From positions 62,001 to 126,000 of the forward strand of contig DASQJL010000062.1 of assembly GCA_035631035.1 (NCBI GenBank): a stretch of 64,000 nt of DNA. Direction: 5' to 3'. Made by a program: the position numbers and the translations under genes. The notes under the pieces are model-generated. The model saw nothing but the letters and a program-made list of their open reading frames with translations. It was not told where the DNA came from and did not search any database. Positions 38,201 through 47,509 of this stretch are shown piece by piece; within the stretch, counting starts at the first letter, position 1, and each line of letters begins with the position of its first letter. The DNA comes from Candidatus Binatia bacterium. Lineage in GTDB: Bacteria > Eisenbacteria > RBG-16-71-46 > SZUA-252.

Positions 38201-38926
38201 CTAGTGAGTGCGCTCCCAGTCGTAGCCCCGATCATCGCCCCGGTCGTCCCGGTCCTGGCGCCGGTCGCCGCGGTCCTCGCGCCGCTCGCCGCGATCCTCC
38301 ATCAGCTCCCAGCGATTCGCGCGGGCGTCCTGGCGGGCCAGCCGCAGGAAGTCGCCGAAAATGCGATCCTCCTCCCGAAGCGCGCCTCGATCACCGCGCC
38401 GCACCCCCGGCTGAATCTGGCGAAGACGGTCCATCATCGCGGTCAGGCGCGCGAGACGGCGGCGGCTCTCGGCCGTGTCGCGACGGTCATCCCTCAGGTC
38501 GCGTCGATCGTCCCGCAGATCGCGCACGTCGTCGCGCACGTCGCGGCGCGCTTCGTTCTCGCTGCGCCGCTCTTCCATCCGGTCGCGGGCCAGGTCGCGG
38601 CGCGCTTCGGCGGTCTCCTGACGAAGCAGTGCGTGAATGCGGTTCCGGAGCCGGCGCTCCTCCCTCCAGTCGCGGTCCGACTGCGCGCGATCGAGCTGAG
38701 CGATCAGCCGCGCCAGGCGCCGCACGTCCATCTGATCGGCGCGCAGGTCGCGCAGGTCCTGACGCATCTCGCGATCGTCCTGCCGGACCTCGCGCCGATC
38801 CTGCCGGTCTTCGCGGCGGTCGGTTCTCGTGTCGTACCCCTGCGCCGCGGCGGTTCCGGCCGCGACGAGCAGGAGCGCGGCGCCGGCCACGGTGATTCCG
38901 CGGCGCCACAGTGTGGTGGTCCTCAT
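38201..38926 (-). CDS. Exported Arg/Asp/Glu-rich protein of low complexity
   Basis: A 241-residue protein with a signal peptide (RRGITVAGAALLLVAAGTAAAQG) and a mature part made almost entirely of Arg, Asp, Glu, Gln and Leu, with runs such as RDLRDDRRDLRDDRRD. Helical propensity is high and heptad-like Leu/Ile positions occur (ARLIAQLDRAQ, ARLTAMMDRLRQ), so it may be a periplasmic charged coiled coil or partly disordered polyampholyte. I do not recognise a function. GAGGAG precedes the ATG. It stands alone between terminators and the convergent RHH operon. Confidence 0.85.
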   Translation of the reverse strand: MRTTTLWRRGITVAGAALLLVAAGTAAAQGYDTRTDRREDRQDRREVRQDDREMRQDLRDLRADQMDVRRLARLIAQLDRAQSDRDWREERRLRNRIHALLRQETAEARRDLARDRMEERRSENEARRDVRDDVRDLRDDRRDLRDDRRDTAESRRRLARLTAMMDRLRQIQPGVRRGDRGALREEDRIFGDFLRLARQDARANRWELMEDRGERREDRGDRRQDRDDRGDDRGYDWERTH

Positions 38927-39025
38927 CGTGGTTCTCCTCTCTCGATCAGTGACTTCGCGATTGCCGCACAACGGGTTCGGCGGGGCCTTGCCTCGAGCCC
39001 GCCGGTCGATCCGGGTGCAGGGCAA

Positions 39026-40501
39026 CTAGCGTGCCTTGGAATGGTCCGCCCGGCGCACGCCAGTGAGAAGAGGCTCGTCCATGGTGGTCTCGACGATGGG
39101 GCCGTACTTCTTCAGCATGGGGCGGAGTACGTCCGCCTTCCCCACCACGACGAACGTCAGATCGGACGCGGGAGGATAGACCCGCTGGATGACCGGCATC
39201 AAGGCCGCGGGATCGCGCACGGATTCCACGCGCGAGGGATACTCCGTGACCTCGGTGAGCGGCAGGTCGTGGTACGCCAGGTCGGCGAGCGTCCCCGCGA
39301 TCTGACCGTTGGTCTCGAACGCCGTCGGATACTGCCCTTCGATGTACCGTGTGGCCGAGCGGAGCGCCCGCTCGTCGAGTCCCGAGGTTCTCAGTCCGGC
39401 GAGGGTCGCAAGCGCGAGATCGATCGCCTTCTGCGTCGTCTCGGTCTTGGTGTAGCTGACCAGGGCCACCGCGCCCGGCTGCGTCGGCCGCGGGATGCGC
39501 GCGACCGCGCCGTAGGTGAGCCCCGACTTGATCCGAAGGGCCGTGTTCAGCATGGAGGTGAAGCGGCCTCCGAAGGCGGTGTTCACGACGTCGATCGTGA
39601 CGCGGTCGGGATCGGTGCGCGAGACGCCGAGGTTCCCGATCCAGAAATAGCTCTGCGTGGCATCCGGACGGTTTACGAGGAGGATTCGCCTTCCGGTGCG
39701 TCGCGACGTCGGCGGCACGGCCGGCGCGGGCGAGGCCGCGGCCGGCCAGTCGCCGAGCGCGTTCCGCAGCTTCGCCTCCATGGCTCGTGCGTCGAAGTCG
39801 CCCACCATCGCCAGGATCAGGCGGTCACCGCCGTAGTTATGGCGGTAGCAGGCGAGCACGTCGTCGCGCGTGATGGTCGCGACCGTCCCCTCATCCCCGG
39901 TGACCGGGCGGCCATAGGGATGGGCGCCGTAGAAGTAGGCCGCGGCGTACAGCCCGAGCATGGAGTAGAGGTCGTCCTTCTGCGCCTTGAGCCCTTCGAT
40001 CGTCTGCTCCTTCAGCTTCGTGAACTCGGAATCGGGAAACGCCGGCTCGCGGAGGAGCGAGCGGATCAGCTCGATCATCAGCGCCTGGTCGCGCGCCATG
40101 AACTTCCCGGAGATCGTCGCCGTCTCCACGCCCGCGTCGGTCGAGAGATCGGCGCCCGCGCCGTCCACGACCGCCGCGATCTCCCGCGCCGATCGCTTCC
40201 CCGCCCCCTTCCGCAGCAGGTCCGCGGTGAGCGACGCGAGCCCCTCCTTCCCCGGGGGATCGGTGATGTCACCCGCGCCGCGAATGGTTCCCCCGAAGGA
40301 GATCAGCGGCACGTCGTGCCGCTCGGCCAGGATGAGCCGCGCGCCGTTGGGAAGGGTCACCGTGCGCGCGGGAGGCAGCGAGACCTTCGAGGCGGTCGAC
40401 ACCTGCGGTGGCGGCACGGTTCTGGCCCGGGCAACACCGTTCGCGAGCGCGCCCGAAAGGAAGACTCCCGCGCACACGACGACAAGCGCCCGCGCGGTCA
40501 T
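39026..40501 (-). CDS. M16 family peptidase-like protein, probably non-catalytic subunit
   Basis: A 491-residue exported protein with a signal peptide and two pitrilysin-type halves. Where catalytic M16 members have H-x-x-E-H, this one reads KEGLASLTADLLRKG, so the zinc site is missing. The second-half signature AFGGRFTSMLNTALRIKSGLTYGA is well conserved. Non-catalytic subunits pair with a zinc-bearing partner in two-chain M16B enzymes. The partner is the gene immediately upstream, whose stop overlaps this start (ATGA). Confidence 0.92.
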   Translation of the reverse strand: MTARALVVVCAGVFLSGALANGVARARTVPPPQVSTASKVSLPPARTVTLPNGARLILAERHDVPLISFGGTIRGAGDITDPPGKEGLASLTADLLRKGAGKRSAREIAAVVDGAGADLSTDAGVETATISGKFMARDQALMIELIRSLLREPAFPDSEFTKLKEQTIEGLKAQKDDLYSMLGLYAAAYFYGAHPYGRPVTGDEGTVATITRDDVLACYRHNYGGDRLILAMVGDFDARAMEAKLRNALGDWPAAASPAPAVPPTSRRTGRRILLVNRPDATQSYFWIGNLGVSRTDPDRVTIDVVNTAFGGRFTSMLNTALRIKSGLTYGAVARIPRPTQPGAVALVSYTKTETTQKAIDLALATLAGLRTSGLDERALRSATRYIEGQYPTAFETNGQIAGTLADLAYHDLPLTEVTEYPSRVESVRDPAALMPVIQRVYPPASDLTFVVVGKADVLRPMLKKYGPIVETTMDEPLLTGVRRADHSKAR

Positions 40502-41919
40502 CGCGCCGCTCCCGCGCGCGCCGGCGCGCCATCGCCCGCGCTGCGCGCTTCCTCGGGGACGAGCACGCCGACCGTGCGATTGGTTTCGACGAAGGTCCGC
40601 TTGGCCATTGCCTGGACGTCGCGCGCCCTCACGGCGGCGTAGCGCGAGGGGCTGGAGAAGAGCTTCCTCCAGTCGCCGTGGAAGACCTGATTGTCGCCGA
40701 GCGCGCTCGCTTTCCCGTTGATCGTCTCGAGGGTTTCCCAGTAGGCGGCGAGCTGGATGTTCTTGGCCTTGGTCAGCTCGACCTCCGTGGGACCCTCGCG
40801 CGCCAGCCGATCCAGCTCTTCGTAGAGGATCCGCTCCGCGTCACCCGCGCTCCTCCCCGGAGACACGGTCACCTGGAACGTGATGAGCCCCGGATCGAAA
40901 CCCTCCATCACGCTCGAGGAGACGCCGACCGCGATGCGCTCCTGGTCCACGAGACGGCGGTAGAGGCGCGAGGATTCGCCGCTGGTGAGGATCATGTGGA
41001 GGAGATCGAGCGCCTCGGCGCCCGGATCGCGCGGCGTGCCGACGTGGTAGGACACCTCGAGGATCGGCACCTGCCCCGTCTTCCGCACTTCGACCCGCCG
41101 CTCGCCGAGCTGCACCGGCTCGGCCGGCCCCACGCGCGCGGGCTGCGGCTGCGGGGGGATCGGTCCCAGGTAGCGCTCGGCCAGAGCGAACACCTCGGCG
41201 GGGGTGACGTCCCCCGCGATCACCATTGTCTCGTTGTTGGGAGCGTAGTAGGTGCGGAAGTAGGTCTTGAGGTCGTTCAGGGTCCAGTGCTCGATGTCGC
41301 TGGGCCATCCGATGACGGGGATCTGATAGGGATGGGCGACGAACGCCGTCGCCATCACCTGCTCGTCGAGGAGGGAGGCGTTGTCGTCCTCCACCGACGT
41401 GCGCCGCTCGGAATAGACCACCTGGCGCTCGCTCTCCACCGCGGTCGAGTCGAACGAGAGGCAGCAGATCCGGTCCGCCTCGAGCTGGAAGATCAGCTCC
41501 AGCGCCGAGTGCGGGAACCAGTCCTGGTAGACCGTCGCGTCGTTTGTGGTGTAGGCGTTGTTCGATCCGCCGTTCTCCTCCATGACCCGGTCGAAGTCGC
41601 CGGGAGGATGGTGCGCGGAGCCGTTGAACATCATGTGCTCGAAGAAGTGGGAGAGGCCGGTGATCCCGGGGCGCTCGTTCCGGCTCCCGACGTGGACGAA
41701 GTTGTAGAGCGCCACGTTCGAGATGTCGTGGTCGGGCCAGACGATGATCTGGAGGCCGTTGGCGAGCACCTTGGTCGCGATCTCGGGAGGCACGCCATGG
41801 GGCGCCGAGCCCGACCGGGCCGGCTCGCGGTCGCGCGGCTGAGCGAATGCGGGCGCCGCGGCGAGGAGAAGCGTCAGGCCCAGCGCTGCCGCGAGGCGGG
41901 TGCTGCAACTGGCTCTCAT
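40498..41919 (-). CDS. M16 family zinc metallopeptidase, catalytic subunit
   Basis: A 473-residue exported peptidase: signal peptide ([19 protein letters not shown]), catalytic H91-F-F-E94-H95 in [13 protein letters not shown], and the third ligand glutamate in [14 protein letters not shown]. The second, inactive-type half contains [21 protein letters not shown]. Together with the coupled downstream subunit it should form a periplasmic peptide-degrading chamber. GGGAGGT fixes the ATG. The AIM24-like gene diverges from it. Confidence 0.94.
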   Translation of the reverse strand: MRASCSTRLAAALGLTLLLAAAPAFAQPRDREPARSGSAPHGVPPEIATKVLANGLQIIVWPDHDISNVALYNFVHVGSRNERPGITGLSHFFEHMMFNGSAHHPPGDFDRVMEENGGSNNAYTTNDATVYQDWFPHSALELIFQLEADRICCLSFDSTAVESERQVVYSERRTSVEDDNASLLDEQVMATAFVAHPYQIPVIGWPSDIEHWTLNDLKTYFRTYYAPNNETMVIAGDVTPAEVFALAERYLGPIPPQPQPARVGPAEPVQLGERRVEVRKTGQVPILEVSYHVGTPRDPGAEALDLLHMILTSGESSRLYRRLVDQERIAVGVSSSVMEGFDPGLITFQVTVSPGRSAGDAERILYEELDRLAREGPTEVELTKAKNIQLAAYWETLETINGKASALGDNQVFHGDWRKLFSSPSRYAAVRARDVQAMAKRTFVETNRTVGVLVPEEARSAGDGAPARAGAAR

Positions 41920-42049
41920 CACGTCACCTCCCGAGTCCTCGAAACCCCGCCCGCGCGCCGGACGTACCGTTTCCGAGTCTAGCAACCTGGCGTATCCTTG
42001 TGAGGCGGATTCGCCAGAGAGGGTTTCCATCGTTCCGGGGGGCGCGCCG

Positions 42050-42850
42050 ATGCCGACCATGCACGAAGTGGATTACGAGATCAAAGGCGACGACATGCAG
42101 TTCGTCCGCATCCAGCTCGATCCCGGCGAAGCCGTCGTCGCCGAGGCGGGCGCCATGATGTACCTGGAAGACGGAATCCAGATGGACACCGTCTTCGGGG
42201 ACGGCTCGCAGCAGAACCAGGGATTCATGGGCGCCTTGATGGGCGCCGGCAAGCGGCTCCTCACCGGCGAGTCGCTCTTCATGACGGTCTTCCACAACGA
42301 GTCGCGCGAGAAGCGCTGGTGCGCGTTCGCCGCGCCCTATCCCGGGAAGATCCAGGCCATGAACCTGGCCCAGCTCGGCGGCGAGATCATCGCCCAGAAG
42401 GACTCCTTCCTCGCGGCCGCGAAGGGCGTGAGTATCGGCATCGCGTTCCAGCGCCGCTTCGGCGTCGGCCTCTTCGGCGGCGAGGGCTTCATCATGGAGC
42501 GGCTACAGGGCGACGGCTGGGTGTTCATCAATGCGGGTGGGACGATGGAAGAGCACGACCTGGCGGCCGGCCAGACGCTGCGGGTGGACACCGGCTGCCT
42601 CGTCGCCGTCCAGCCCACCGTGCAATACGACATCCAGTTCGTGGGCAAGCTGAAGAGCGCGCTCTTCGGCGGCGAGGGGCTCTTCTTCGCCACGCTGACC
42701 GGCCCGGGGCGTGTCTGGCTCCAGTCGCTCCCGTTCAGCCGGCTGGCCAGCCGGATCTACGCGGCCGCGCCGCAGACGGGCGGCCGGAGAAAGGAAGAGG
42801 GCTCGATCCTGGGCGGTCTGGGGAACCTGCTGGACGGGGACGGGCGGTAA
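42050..42850 (+). CDS. TIGR00266/AIM24-like family protein
   Basis: A 266-residue cytosolic beta-sheet protein of the AIM24-like group. Motifs: [37 protein letters not shown] in the first part, repeated glycine turns such as [16 protein letters not shown] and [16 protein letters not shown], and the conserved [12 protein letters not shown]. The molecular role is unknown. ATG 42050 is used; an in-frame ATG at 42059 is possible. A TATCCT box at 41993 gives a leader of about 45 bases. A strong terminator follows, so the gene is monocistronic. Confidence 0.9.
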   Translation: MPTMHEVDYEIKGDDMQFVRIQLDPGEAVVAEAGAMMYLEDGIQMDTVFGDGSQQNQGFMGALMGAGKRLLTGESLFMTVFHNESREKRWCAFAAPYPGKIQAMNLAQLGGEIIAQKDSFLAAAKGVSIGIAFQRRFGVGLFGGEGFIMERLQGDGWVFINAGGTMEEHDLAAGQTLRVDTGCLVAVQPTVQYDIQFVGKLKSALFGGEGLFFATLTGPGRVWLQSLPFSRLASRIYAAAPQTGGRRKEEGSILGGLGNLLDGDGR

Positions 42851-42865
42851 CGGTTTCGGCGTTCG

Positions 42866-42895
42866 AGCCCCGGGGCGTTGCGCCCCGGGGCTTTT
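42866..42895 (+). terminator. Intrinsic terminator after the AIM24-like gene
   Basis: Perfect 12-bp stem AGCCCCGGGGCG / CGCCCCGGGGCT with a TTG loop and TTTT tail. Confidence 0.88.
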
Positions 42896-42922
42896 CCTTT
42901 CGGGTACCTGTGCTCCGGCCGG

Positions 42923-43147
42923 TCATTTCCTGCCGATGAGCCACAGGACCAGGGTGAGCAGAACGCTGATCAAGATGGACGTGCCCAGAGGGACGTAGAC
43001 CCTCCAGTTCGCCCCCCCGAACGAGAAATCCCCGGGCAGGCGGCCCAGCCAGGGGATCCTGGGCCCCAGCGAAAGCCCCAAGCCCACCAGCACCAGCACC
43101 ACTCCGAGAACGATGAGGACGCGGCCCATCCCGCCCAAGTCGGCCAT
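42923..43147 (-). CDS. DUF2905 small membrane protein
   Basis: A 74-residue protein with two hydrophobic helices (RVLIVLGVVLVLVGLGLSL and TSILISVLLTLVLWLIG) connected by the DUF2905 hallmark LGRLPGDFSFGGANWRVYVPLG. Function is unknown. TACCCT lies six bases before the ATG, so it is probably leaderless. It is divergent from the ECF sigma operon. Confidence 0.93.
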   Translation of the reverse strand: MADLGGMGRVLIVLGVVLVLVGLGLSLGPRIPWLGRLPGDFSFGGANWRVYVPLGTSILISVLLTLVLWLIGRK

Positions 43148-43153
43148 GCACAG

Positions 43154-43159
43154 AGGGTA
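43154..43159 (-). promoter_or_regulatory. -10 box TACCCT, leaderless-type promoter of the DUF2905 gene
   Basis: TACCCT six bases before ATG 43147, intervening CTGTGC. Same hexamer as before ppk2. Confidence 0.55.
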
Positions 43160-43210
43160 ACAGGAGCGGGTCGGAACCGGTGGCCGTCCGGGCTCCGCTT
43201 GCCCCGGCGC

Positions 43211-43232
43211 GAATTAACTTTAATGTTAATTC
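43211..43232. promoter_or_regulatory. AT-rich palindrome between DUF2905 and the ECF sigma operon
   Basis: GAATTAAC-TTTAAT-GTTAATTC, perfect 8-bp arms, strikingly AT-rich in GC-rich surroundings and located between two divergent promoters. Probably a dimeric regulator site. Confidence 0.6.
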
Positions 43233-43299
43233 CCATCGCTCCACTGCCAAAACGGCAGGCGGACGGTGATTCCGCTAGGGCCCCCAGGAAGGGCCCCTC

Positions 43300-43305
43300 T
43301 ACACT
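43300..43305 (+). promoter_or_regulatory. -10 box TACACT of the ECF sigma/anti-sigma operon
   Basis: TACACT seven bases before ATG 43313, no ribosome site. Near-leaderless geometry. Confidence 0.45.
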
Positions 43306-43312
43306 TTCCCCA

Positions 43313-43942
43313 ATGCCTCCCGACATTCCAACCAATGCCCCCCCGTTCCCGTCCAAGTCATTGCACGAAGCGCTTGTGGAGACCGGGGTGACGGCGCCGA
43401 CAACGTTGTTCCAGACATTGCCGACGGCAGGCGAGGGGGTCGATGTCGCTCGAGCACAGAGCGGGGACACCCGCGCGTTCGAGCGGCTCTATCGTACGCA
43501 CGTCTCGCGCATCCTGGGTCTGGTGCGGCGCATGATGGGCGGCGAGCACGCCCACGAGGTGACGCAGGACGTCTTCGTGCGGGCGTGGGAGAAGATCGGC
43601 ACCTTCCGCGGCGAGGCGCAGTTCGGGACCTGGCTCCATCGCGTGGCGGTGAGCGTGATCCTGCACCGCCGGAACGCGCTCCGCATCGAGCGCGGCCGCA
43701 TCAAGGATGACGAGGACGCGATCGAGGCCGCCCCGGCGCGCCCGCACACCGCGGACCTCGGGATGGATTTCGAGCGCGCCGTGGAGAAGCTTCCCGCGGG
43801 AGCGCGGATGGTCTTCGTCCTGCACGACGTCGAAGGATTCAAGCACGAGGAGATCGCTGAGCTGATGGGCGTGACCTCGGGAACCACCAAGGCGCAGCTT
43901 CACCGCGCCCGGATGATCTTGCGGCAATATCTGGACCGCTGA
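43313..43942 (+). CDS. ECF RNA polymerase sigma factor (RpoE-like)
   Basis: A 209-residue ECF factor. Region 2 covers about 50-115 (AFERLYRTHVSRILGLVRRMMGG, VTQDVFVRAWEKIGTFRGEAQFGTWLHRVAVSVILHRRN in parts) and region 4 about 150-205 (LPAGARMVFVLHDVEGFKHEEIAELMGVTSGTTKAQLHRAR). The next gene, 27 bp on, is a zinc-type anti-sigma factor, so regulation should be by sequestration at the membrane. The N-terminal 40 residues are poorly conserved; a later start is possible. Confidence 0.93.
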   Translation: MPPDIPTNAPPFPSKSLHEALVETGVTAPTTLFQTLPTAGEGVDVARAQSGDTRAFERLYRTHVSRILGLVRRMMGGEHAHEVTQDVFVRAWEKIGTFRGEAQFGTWLHRVAVSVILHRRNALRIERGRIKDDEDAIEAAPARPHTADLGMDFERAVEKLPAGARMVFVLHDVEGFKHEEIAELMGVTSGTTKAQLHRARMILRQYLDR

Positions 43943-43969
43943 GCCTACGGAGAGGAACGGAGCACCACG

Positions 43970-44656
43970 ATGAGCGATCGCTACACCGACCGGCTTTCCG
44001 ACTACGTCGACCAGGACCTCGAGGGAGCCGAGCGCGCCGAGCTGGAACGGCACCTTCGGGAGTGCGAGGAGTGCGCCTCCACACTCTCGGATCTGAAACG
44101 GGTCGTCGCCCGGGCGGGCGCCCTCGCCGACGAGGCCACAGCACCGGCGCCCGATCTGTGGCCCGGGATCGTTGCGCGGATCCGCGAGCCGCGACCCCGC
44201 GCCGTCCCGATCGGCGGCGGCGGCGCTGCCTCCGATCACCGCCGCTTCTTCTCCGTGCCGCAGCTCTTGGCCGCGTGCCTCGTCGCCGCCGTGCTCTCGG
44301 GAACCGCCGTATGGTTCTCCCAGCGAAGCGCCCCGCATGAGACGGGCGAGCTGATTCCGGGCTCGGCCTCGCGGAACGCCGCCGCCGAGCCGGCTTCCAG
44401 CCATCCCGGCGCGAGCGCGACCGCGGTCGAGGAGCTGCGCGCGGCGCTCGCGAGCGGGCGGGACGATCTCGATCCCGCCACCGTGCGCACCATGGAAGAG
44501 AGTCTGATGGTCATCGAGATCGCGATCCGCGAGGCGCGACGCGCCCTGGATGCCGATCCGCATAACACCTACGTCCGCGCGCACCTGGACGAGACGATGC
44601 GCCGCAAGGTGGAGCTGCTCCACCGCGCGACCATGCTCGCCAGCGCGACACGCTGA
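43970..44656 (+). CDS. Zinc-finger-type transmembrane anti-sigma factor
   Basis: A 228-residue protein. An N-terminal anti-sigma domain has the HxxxCxxC motif (H-L-R-E-C-E-E-C at about 28-35). A transmembrane helix (LLAACLVAAVLSGTAVWF) lies near 103-120 and the remainder is outside, ending in a helical region. It should hold the preceding sigma factor at the membrane and release it on an envelope signal. The DUF4097 gene follows by 11 bp. Confidence 0.92.
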   Translation: MSDRYTDRLSDYVDQDLEGAERAELERHLRECEECASTLSDLKRVVARAGALADEATAPAPDLWPGIVARIREPRPRAVPIGGGGAASDHRRFFSVPQLLAACLVAAVLSGTAVWFSQRSAPHETGELIPGSASRNAAAEPASSHPGASATAVEELRAALASGRDDLDPATVRTMEESLMVIEIAIREARRALDADPHNTYVRAHLDETMRRKVELLHRATMLASATR

Positions 44657-44667
44657 AGGAACCCCCC

Positions 44668-45660
44668 ATGCTCCCTGCGCTCGCCGTCGCCGCCGGTCTC
44701 GCCTCCTTCTCGCTCGCTCCGGGCGCGGACACCGTGCTCGCCGTGCCGCCCGGCTTCTCGCTGAACGTGGCCAACTACGCGGGCGAGGTCTTCGTCGAGG
44801 GGTGGGATCGGAACGCCGTCCGGATCCGCTCCGAGCACTCGGACGAGGACCGCGTGACGGTCCTCTCCGGCCGAGGGGTCATGATGGTGAAGGCCGCCTC
44901 CAAGCACGAGGAGGATCGCGAGGCCAACCTCCGGCTCCAGGTCCCGCTCTGGATGAACGTGTCGATCTCCGGCATCCACACCGACGTGATCGTGAACGGC
45001 ACGCGGGGGCAGGTGAAGGTCGAGACGGTGCACGGGGACGTCATCGTGCGTGGCGGCCGGCGCCGCATCGACCTGAACACGGTGAACGACGACATCTGCG
45101 TCAGCGATGCGGCCGGCACGATCCGGGCCGAGACGGTGAACGGCGACGCCTACGTCTGGCGCGCGCAGTCGGACAGCGTGGACGTCTCCACCGTGAACGG
45201 CGACGTCGTCTACGAGGGCTCGATGGGCGACGCCGGCGTCTACCGGTTCGCCAGTCACAACGGCGACGTCGCGGTCACGGTGCCGCGCGCGGCCAACGCC
45301 GCCATCGCGGTCTCCACGTTCGCCGGCGACTTCGAGTCGAACTTCCCGGTCACCCTGAGCGGCACCCACAACCCGAAACGGTTCCAGTTCTGCGTGGGCA
45401 ACTGCTCCGCGCGCGTGGATCTCGAATCCTTCCAGGGAACGATCCAGCTCTACCGCGCCGCCGAGGCGGCTTCGGCGCGGGTGCAGCGGATGGATGCGAT
45501 CGTGGGGCGCATCGTCGAGCAGCGGGAGCGGACCGAGGATCTCCAGTCCAGGATCGAGCAGGCGCGGCGCGGGGTGAAGAAGGTGTTCGAGCGCTCGAAG
45601 AAGCGGCACGAGATCCACGAAACGCGCGAGGAAGAGCTGGGCGGCGGGGACGGCGAATAG
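44668..45660 (+). CDS. DUF4097-type putative adhesin/beta-helix protein
   Basis: A 330-residue exported protein. After an N-terminal hydrophobic segment, repeats of the form V-x-T-V-x-G-D-V (KVETVHGDVIVRGG, DLNTVNDDICVSD, RAETVNGDAYVW, DVSTVNGDVVYEG) build a right-handed beta-helix typical of DUF4097. The C-terminal 70 residues form a charged coiled coil. Proteins of this type often sit in sigma/anti-sigma operons and are assumed to act at the envelope. It converges on the SDR gene with one base between stops. Confidence 0.9.
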   Translation: MLPALAVAAGLASFSLAPGADTVLAVPPGFSLNVANYAGEVFVEGWDRNAVRIRSEHSDEDRVTVLSGRGVMMVKAASKHEEDREANLRLQVPLWMNVSISGIHTDVIVNGTRGQVKVETVHGDVIVRGGRRRIDLNTVNDDICVSDAAGTIRAETVNGDAYVWRAQSDSVDVSTVNGDVVYEGSMGDAGVYRFASHNGDVAVTVPRAANAAIAVSTFAGDFESNFPVTLSGTHNPKRFQFCVGNCSARVDLESFQGTIQLYRAAEAASARVQRMDAIVGRIVEQRERTEDLQSRIEQARRGVKKVFERSKKRHEIHETREEELGGGDGE

Positions 45661-45661
45661 A

Positions 45662-46435
45662 TCAGGCGGCGGTCCAGCCCCCGTCCACGTAGACTTCCGA
45701 GCCCGTCATGTAGGACGCCGCCGGGCTCGCGAGAAAGACGATCACCTCGGCCACCTCCTCCGGGGTTCCCACCCTCCCCATCGGCGTCATCGTCTCGATC
45801 CACTGCGCCATGCCGCTCTTCTGCCCGGCCGCGTCCTTCATGAAGGGCGCGATCATCGGCGTGTCGATGAACCCGGGGTGGAGCGAGTTCACGCGGATCC
45901 CCTCCCTGGCATAGCGGATCGCCGCGTTCTTGGTCATGATGCGGAGCGCGCCCTTGGTGGCGTGATAGGCGGCCGCGGCGCCGTTGCCGCCGATCGCCCC
46001 ATAGATCGAGGAGACGTTGACGATCGCGCCGCCGCCGGCCCGGCGGAGGAGCGGAATCGCCGCCTTCATTCCGAGCCAGGATCCGGTGAGGTTCACGGCC
46101 AGCACCCGGTTCCATCCCTCGAGCGTCTCCTGCTCCAGGTCCCCATCCCGCGCGATCGCCGCATTGTTCACCAGGGCGTGCAGGCCGCCCAGCTCGCGCG
46201 CGGCGCGCTCCATCGCCTCGACCCAGGCCTCCTCGCGCGAGACGTCGAGCCGCGCGTAGAGCGCGCGGCCTCCCCGCGAGCGGATTCCGGCCGCGAGGGC
46301 CTCCCCTTCGGCGTCCAGGATATCGGCGACCACCACGGCCGCCCCCTCGCGCGCCGCGAGCGTGCAGGCGGCGCCGCCGATGCCGCGCGCGCCGCCCGTG
46401 ACCAGGATGACGCGCCCCTCCAGCCTACCGCTCAC
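45662..46435 (-). CDS. Short-chain dehydrogenase/reductase
   Basis: A 257-residue classical SDR. Cofactor motif VTGGARGIGG (about 12-21), NNAA near 90, catalytic S in NVSSIYG, and Y-x-x-x-K in YHATKGALR, with the C-terminal MTGSEVYVDGGWTAA. The acidic residue after beta-2 (VVVADILD) favours NAD+. The substrate is unknown. The GTG start overlaps the cydB stop (GTGA), so it is translated with the cytochrome bd operon. Confidence 0.92.
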   Translation of the reverse strand: MSGRLEGRVILVTGGARGIGGAACTLAAREGAAVVVADILDAEGEALAAGIRSRGGRALYARLDVSREEAWVEAMERAARELGGLHALVNNAAIARDGDLEQETLEGWNRVLAVNLTGSWLGMKAAIPLLRRAGGGAIVNVSSIYGAIGGNGAAAAYHATKGALRIMTKNAAIRYAREGIRVNSLHPGFIDTPMIAPFMKDAAGQKSGMAQWIETMTPMGRVGTPEEVAEVIVFLASPAASYMTGSEVYVDGGWTAA

Positions 46436-47508
46436 GGGGTCTCTCCCCCGGCGGATCCGTAGTCGCCGTGACCGTCGGGCGCACCGACCGCGACCCGCCC
46501 GGCGAAATGGCGGTAGATGAAGACATGGTAGACGAGGGCCAGGATCATGCCGATCGTCCACCAGACGACCCCGATGCGAAGGCCGGTCTCGCCCGCCGAA
46601 GCATTGTGGATCGTGAGCGCCCGCTCCATCCCGGTGCTCGCGGGGAGGACGTAGGGGTAGAGCCCGAAGACCACGCTCGTGAGCATGCCGGCGAGATAGG
46701 CGACCGAGGCCAGGAACGCGCCGCCGTCGCTCCGGCGCGCCAGGAACCAGGGCACGCCGATCAATCCGAACAGCGCGAGCAGCGGGAAGAGCATCCCGGC
46801 CGGCCATCGCGCGAGATTCCCGGGCACCTGGGGCTGGAGGCGCATGGTGAACAGGGTGATCAGCCCGGTCAGGAGCAGCACGCCCCACCAGACGCGCGAC
46901 GCGACGCGGCGCGCCCGCGCGGCGATCGGGTCGTGGGTCTTGAGCGCGACCCACAGGGCGCCGTGCATCGTGAGCGCCGCGAGGGAGGCGACTCCGACCG
47001 CCACCGTGTACCAGTCCAGGATGCCCGCGACCGGCCCGGGGCGGAAATCGGTCCAGAGCGGCTCGAAGAACCGGCCGGAACCGTCGATCGGCACCCCGCG
47101 GACGACGTTCCCGAGCGCGGCGCCGAAGACCACCGCGAGGAGGATGCTCGACAAGGCGAACAGCGCGTCCCAGAGCGGCGTCCAGGCCGGGCTCTCGATG
47201 TGGTTTCGGAACTCGATCGACAGGCCGCGCAGGATCAGCAGCCAGAGGACGATCATGAGCGGCAGGTAGAAGCCGGAGAATGCCGTGGCGTAGAGCAGCG
47301 GGAAGGCGAAGTAGAGGGTTCCCCCGGCGGCCAGGAGCCAGACCTCGTTCCCGTCCCAGACCGGCCCGATCGTGCTCAGCACGGCGCGGCGCTCGGCCGG
47401 CGTCTTCGCCACCAGGAAGTGGACCGCGCCGGCGCCCAGATCGAATCCGTCCAGGACCACGTAGCCCACGATCATCGCCGCCACGAGCCAGAACCAGAAG
47501 GTCGTCAT
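46432..47508 (-). CDS. cydB: Cytochrome bd ubiquinol oxidase subunit II
   Basis: A 358-residue membrane subunit with about eight to nine helices. Family motifs include YVVLDGFDLGAGAVHFLV at the N-terminus, IGPVWDGNEVWLLAAGGTLYFAFP, and FRNHIESPAW. It partners CydA in the quinol:O2 oxidoreductase that reduces oxygen with high affinity and is proton-motive without pumping. It starts one base after the cydA stop. No cydX-like small subunit is evident. Confidence 0.96.
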   Translation of the reverse strand: MTTFWFWLVAAMIVGYVVLDGFDLGAGAVHFLVAKTPAERRAVLSTIGPVWDGNEVWLLAAGGTLYFAFPLLYATAFSGFYLPLMIVLWLLILRGLSIEFRNHIESPAWTPLWDALFALSSILLAVVFGAALGNVVRGVPIDGSGRFFEPLWTDFRPGPVAGILDWYTVAVGVASLAALTMHGALWVALKTHDPIAARARRVASRVWWGVLLLTGLITLFTMRLQPQVPGNLARWPAGMLFPLLALFGLIGVPWFLARRSDGGAFLASVAYLAGMLTSVVFGLYPYVLPASTGMERALTIHNASAGETGLRIGVVWWTIGMILALVYHVFIYRHFAGRVAVGAPDGHGDYGSAGGETP

Positions 47509-47509
47509 G

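Noticed and set aside
38160-38220. Three GGGAGCG/CGCTCCC copies at the end of the Arg/Asp-rich gene
   Set aside because: Short imperfect repeats in GC-rich DNA, spacing irregular; no CRISPR or regulatory pattern.
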